Position numbers and translations under genes: made by a program. Shown here one piece after another: positions 6,257 through 8,246 of a DNA stretch of 8,246 bases (the stretch's first letter is position 1; the number at the start of each line of letters is the position of its first letter). Where the stretch lies: the NCBI GenBank assembly GCA_025935445.1, contig JAICVG010000036.1, positions 1 to 8,246 on the forward strand. Reading direction: 5' to 3'. The stretch is from Nitrososphaera sp. (GTDB lineage: Archaea > Thermoproteota > Nitrososphaeria > Nitrososphaerales > Nitrososphaeraceae). Below the pieces are notes generated by a model that ran no database searches, was not told where the DNA came from, and saw only the letters and a list, made by a program, of their open reading frames with translations.

Positions 6257-6898
6257 ATGCAGTCTCTAATGAAGGTTTTCAAAACAAAGGAAACATCGCA
6301 ATCCTCTGATAATAGAGGCTCACTGGTTCTTTTAAGAAGAGGGTGGAGCGTAAGAAAACTATGGATTCTCTCTATTATTGGAGTAGCTGGAATAGGCCTA
6401 GATGCTATATTTCATACACTTGATTCGGGGACACCGCTAACAATCATATTCGATGGAGTAGACTTCTCAACGGGCCAATGGGTTCTAACTTCGTCGCCAG
6501 AAATAGCCACACTCTCTTGGGTCGGTCACATTACATTCCTTACAGCATTTGCAATGCTGGTTGTCCTACCAAAGCTTTTCTTCGCAAATTCCCAGACATC
6601 GCAGGCTTCAGATCGTCGTAATTGGGCTGTTCTAAAGAAGGGTCGCAGCATAAAGCAGTTATGGATGATAGGTATGATTGGCGTTGCAGGTATGGCGTTA
6701 GATGTAGCATTCCACACGCTGCAGGATGGATCAGTAGACCAAGTGTTATTAAACGGAGCCGATAACCCAGATTTGCGTATTGCTGCCCTTGCGTTAGCTG
6801 CTCATATCTTGTTCTTGGGTGCGTTTTCACTGCTAATCTTCTTGCCAAAGATACTCTTTGCTACAAATCACGCACAAGCGCAGCCGATTACCACGTGA
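6257..6898 (+). CDS. Four-helix membrane protein with two similar halves, 213 residues
   Basis: The start is certain: AGGAGG lies five bases before the ATG. The protein is an internal duplication. Half one spans about residues 22-110 and half two about 122-203. Each opens with a basic stretch (VLLRRGWSVRKLW and VLKKGRSIKQLW), then a helix containing IGVAG and ending LD..FHTL. A loop follows, then a second helix with H..FL.AF ending LPK.LFA. Conserved pairs are D49/D149, H53/H153 and H91/H183, all at or within helices, so metal or haem binding is conceivable. The halves are well diverged at DNA level, so the duplication is old. The loops rich in Ser and Asn (10-20, 110-120) and the C-terminal tail are polar. 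No family recognised. It probably sits in the cytoplasmic membrane, possibly as part of a redox or transport complex. Confidence 0.85.
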   Translation: MQSLMKVFKTKETSQSSDNRGSLVLLRRGWSVRKLWILSIIGVAGIGLDAIFHTLDSGTPLTIIFDGVDFSTGQWVLTSSPEIATLSWVGHITFLTAFAMLVVLPKLFFANSQTSQASDRRNWAVLKKGRSIKQLWMIGMIGVAGMALDVAFHTLQDGSVDQVLLNGADNPDLRIAALALAAHILFLGAFSLLIFLPKILFATNHAQAQPITT

Positions 6899-6921
6899 AA
6901 ACTATCACCACCCCGAAAGCT

Positions 6922-6975
6922 ATGATGGTGGTATTACCAAGTTAGGCTGCCATCATCACTTTCACATCTTTTTTT
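6922..6975 (+). terminator. Hairpin plus T-run after the four-helix membrane gene
   Basis: ATGATGG (6922-6928) pairs with CCATCAT (6950-6956), extended by two G-U pairs. Seven T follow at 6969-6975. A competing stem ACCACC/GGTGGT lies just before it. Archaeal termination needs mainly the U-run. Confidence 0.5.
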
Positions 6976-6989
6976 AGTCGAGCTGGTCT

Positions 6990-7145
6990 ATGCTCATAGT
7001 ATCAGTAGTGTGGGGGGGTAGTAGTAATAGTACTAATCATGAACATGGAAGAATTATTTCGGTCAGCGAGCTTTTTCTTACAGTCACGGCTGTAACAGCA
7101 GGGTTGGCAATCGGTTTCTCCTTTTTGTTCTGGAAAAGGAAATGA
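6990..7145 (+). CDS. Small single-helix membrane protein, probably frameshifted (reads on to 7215 in the next frame)
   Basis: 51 codons from ATG 6990 to TGA 7143-7145. The N-terminus is short and polar, including NSTNHEHG. Then comes one clear membrane helix (about 28-48, with LFLTVTAVTAGLAIGFSF) closed by the positive stop WKRK. Such an arrangement places the C-terminus in the cytoplasm. At the stop, a one-base forward shift continues for 23 codons (GAG at 7144 to TGA 7213-7215) as EKQIQREHESKDLRFTKQLY, a typical charged helix after a membrane anchor. The frame change is therefore likely a mutation, a sequencing error or, less likely, programmed. A run of seven G (7012-7018) inside the gene is another unstable point. 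No promoter is evident, and the start lies only 15 bases after a terminator T-run. It is probably the remains of a larger gene. Confidence 0.45.
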   Translation: MLIVSVVWGGSSNSTNHEHGRIISVSELFLTVTAVTAGLAIGFSFLFWKRK

Positions 7146-7563
7146 GAAACAAATCCAGAGGGAACACGAATCCAAGGACCTAAGGTTTACGAAACAACTC
7201 TATACTTTGTCATGATCATAAAATGTCCTCCTCGGTCGTGGGTCGAAAGGCGGTCAAAACAACATAGCCACTCCGAACACCAAAGTCCAAATAAACGGTT
7301 CGCAAGGGCTATACTCCAAATATTTTGTGGGCAGCAGTTCCACTTTTTCATTTCTTTACTCGTAGAATCCCTAAAAAGGACTAACTTGATATCGTTCTGT
7401 GTTTCACTAAAGAATCCTACTTTTAGTTGTATTACGTCTTAATTTTGAAAGTTTTTCTCGAGGATTTCCCCAGGCTCGCTAAAAAAATTGTTTAAAAAAT
7501 TTGGAATCACCGCAGACTCGACTAAAGTTGCAAAGTCGTCAGTCTCGAGGATCTAATGTGATA
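7146..7563. other. Stretch without a secure gene; holds a startless minus-strand coding remnant
   Basis: The first 70 bases carry the coiled-coil extension of the preceding gene in a shifted frame. A 76-codon plus-strand ORF at 7212-7442 has a Ser/Arg/His/Phe-rich sequence that looks non-coding. On the minus strand, 7439-7552 is open for 37 codons and reads like protein (ETDDFATLVESAVIPNFL), but it lacks a start other than an internal GTG. TCTCGAGGAT occurs twice, at 7456-7465 and 7543-7552. Confidence 0.4.
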
Positions 7564-7731
7564 TTACTTCTCGTGTTTTCCAAAGTATATCAAGCCGCCA
7601 AAGTGCCGCGACTTTTTTTTATGCAATTCTAAAGAGTCTTTTGTATGAAACACCATTTTGCATTCCTTGCATACGAACTTTGTAGCAGCTTTTGCAGTAT
7701 TATTATCTTTCCTAAAAGGATGAATTTTCAT
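7564..7731 (-). CDS. Small C2H2 zinc-finger protein, 55 residues
   Basis: The ATG at 7731 is fixed by an in-frame TGA two codons upstream; the stop is TAA at 7566-7564. Residues 19-43 fit the classical C2H2 finger at every position: F19, C21-x2-C24, F28 four residues after the second Cys, L34, then H37-x5-H43. That gives the pattern C-x2-C-x12-H-x5-H. A basic, polar N-terminus (KIHPFRKDNN) precedes it and a glycine/aromatic tail (GGLIYFGKHEK) follows. A lone finger in a protein this small suggests binding of DNA, RNA or a partner protein. Single C2H2 proteins are known from archaea and their viruses. A TATA box at 7755-7763 lies 28 bases ahead of the ATG, so the mRNA is probably leaderless. 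A dyad at 7775-7791 lies upstream. The length is short, but motif and promoter together make this a real gene in my view. Confidence 0.82.
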   Translation of the reverse strand: MKIHPFRKDNNTAKAATKFVCKECKMVFHTKDSLELHKKKSRHFGGLIYFGKHEK

Positions 7732-7754
7732 TTGTCATATCGTTTGTGTCTTGG

Positions 7755-7763
7755 TTTTTAAAA
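7755..7763 (-). promoter_or_regulatory. TATA box of the zinc-finger gene
   Basis: TTTTAAAAA on the minus strand is centred 28 bases before the ATG at 7731, which predicts a transcript starting at or just before the start codon. Confidence 0.6.
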
Positions 7764-7774
7764 CATAGCTTAAC

Positions 7775-7791
7775 CTAGTTAATTCAACTAG
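7775..7791. promoter_or_regulatory. Perfect 6-base dyad upstream of the zinc-finger promoter
   Basis: CTAGTT and AACTAG flank AATTC. It lies about 12 bases upstream of the zinc-finger TATA box, a normal place for an archaeal activator site. Function is inferred from position only. Confidence 0.35.
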
Positions 7792-7996
7792 AGTTCTGTC
7801 CCCTTTTCAGTCTCCAATATCTGTGGCACACAGTGATGCGTCTTTTCTTAATAATAGACAGATCTACATTTGAAGCATCTAACCTAAAGATATCTCTTAG
7901 GCTAAGTCTTAGAGACGCGCTGTCTTTTATTAAAGACTAGCTAACCCTATTCGGGATAACAAGCAAAAAACAAAAAGTGTTCGATTATTGAGATAA

Positions 7997-8058
7997 TGGC
8001 CCTGCCCCTTGGAGGATTGGCCATAGATTGGTGCAAAAGGGTCAGGAGGACAGGGCCA
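7997..8058 (+). repeat. Long-loop hairpin, TGGCCCTG/CAGGGCCA
   Basis: TGGCCCTG (7997-8004) is the exact complement of CAGGGCCA (8051-8058). The 46-base interior can form a further stem, CCCTT (8006-8010) with AAGGG (8037-8041). It is GC-rich within an AT-rich stretch. It could be a structured RNA or an element end. It is not a tRNA: the interior is too short and has no T loop. Confidence 0.45.
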
Positions 8059-8152
8059 AGCCAAATTTTGCGTTTCCATATGCTAATGGCGTTTCAACAT
8101 AATGTCTGCAGATTATTAAAATATGCCTTAACGTTGTTAACTTGAGAGAGAT

Positions 8153-8209
8153 AGAGATAAGAGAGAGACACAGAGATAAGAGACAGGTATATTGACACAG
8201 GTTATATTG
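8153..8209 (+). repeat. Direct repeats in a purine-rich tract and TATA-like doublet
   Basis: AGAGATAAGAGA occurs at 8153-8164 and 8172-8183 (19 bases apart). ACAGGTATATTG (8183-8194) is followed by ACAGGTTATATTG (8197-8209). The second doublet carries TATA-like cores that could direct transcription rightward out of the window. Confidence 0.5.
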
Positions 8210-8246
8210 TGGTTACTATTATCGCAAACTTGACAGGCAAGAGAAC

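Larger units (their letters stand above)
7792..8246. other. Right-end stretch without a secure gene, rich in dyads and repeats
   Basis: Overlapping dyads lie at 7883-7901 (CCTAA/TTAGG around GATATC) and 7902-7912 (CTAAGTCTTAG). A strong hairpin lies at 7997-8058, preceded by ATTAT-TGAG-ATAAT (7984-7997). Around the hairpin both strands are open: 49 codons + (7996-8145) and 49 codons - (7930-8079, with a TATA-like element near 8110-8122). At most one of these is coding, and I cannot choose. A purine-rich tract (8144-8187) contains AGAGATAAGAGA twice. The sequence ends with two copies of an ACAGGT(T)ATATTG unit, which may be a promoter for a gene beyond the window. Confidence 0.4.

Noticed and set aside
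7212..7442. 76-codon plus-strand ORF
   Set aside because: Rich in Ser, Arg, His and Phe with no domain; the only TATA-like bases are too close to the ATG. It may hold part of a decayed gene, but not an intact one.
7930..8145. Opposed 49-codon ORFs over the GC-rich hairpin
   Set aside because: Both strands are open over an inverted repeat, so openness is weak evidence; neither shows a motif. Recorded under the hairpin instead.

Overview
The window looks archaeal, most likely an ammonia-oxidising thaumarchaeon of the Nitrososphaera type. This is an inference. It rests on AT-rich TATA boxes placed 25-30 bases ahead of genes and a tRNA with no encoded CCA. It also rests on a small winged-helix regulator, a single C2H2 zinc-finger protein of 55 residues, and many short orphan genes separated by long non-coding gaps. 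No ribosomal, ammonia-oxidation or other housekeeping protein gene is present to fix the taxon.

Layout, left to right. The 3' end of a DNA N4/N6 methyltransferase gene (2-238, +) is followed by about 400 bases that hold two TATA boxes. Next comes the main gene (644-3007, +), a 787-residue protein. It has two membrane segments, a long unassigned region, an HD domain that matches class I cyclic-nucleotide phosphodiesterase motifs, and a degenerate TrmB-like methyltransferase domain. A tRNA-Arg(CCT) gene (3050-3124, +) follows with its own TATA box and T-run terminator. A small orphan gene (3244-3564, +) is preceded by three tandem operator-like repeats. A coiled-coil orphan gene (3704-4711, -) converges on it, and behind that gene's promoter lie four copies of an 18-base repeat (4799-4890).

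The right half is sparse. It holds a winged-helix regulator (5497-5877, +) and a four-helix membrane protein made of two similar halves (6257-6898, +). A terminator-like hairpin follows. Then comes a short membrane gene that reads into a coiled-coil segment only after a one-base frame change (6990-7215, +). A C2H2 zinc-finger gene with a leaderless-type promoter (7564-7731, -) comes next. The last 500 bases have no secure gene but are rich in dyads, a GGCCCTG/CAGGGCC hairpin and purine-rich direct repeats.

The genes do not form one operon: strands change, each gene appears to have its own promoter, and the gaps are long. The right half reads as an accessory region with decaying fragments and small regulators. 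The strongest candidates for new biology are the membrane-anchored phosphodiesterase-like/TrmB-like fusion, the zinc-finger gene, and the two repeat arrays in front of orphan genes.
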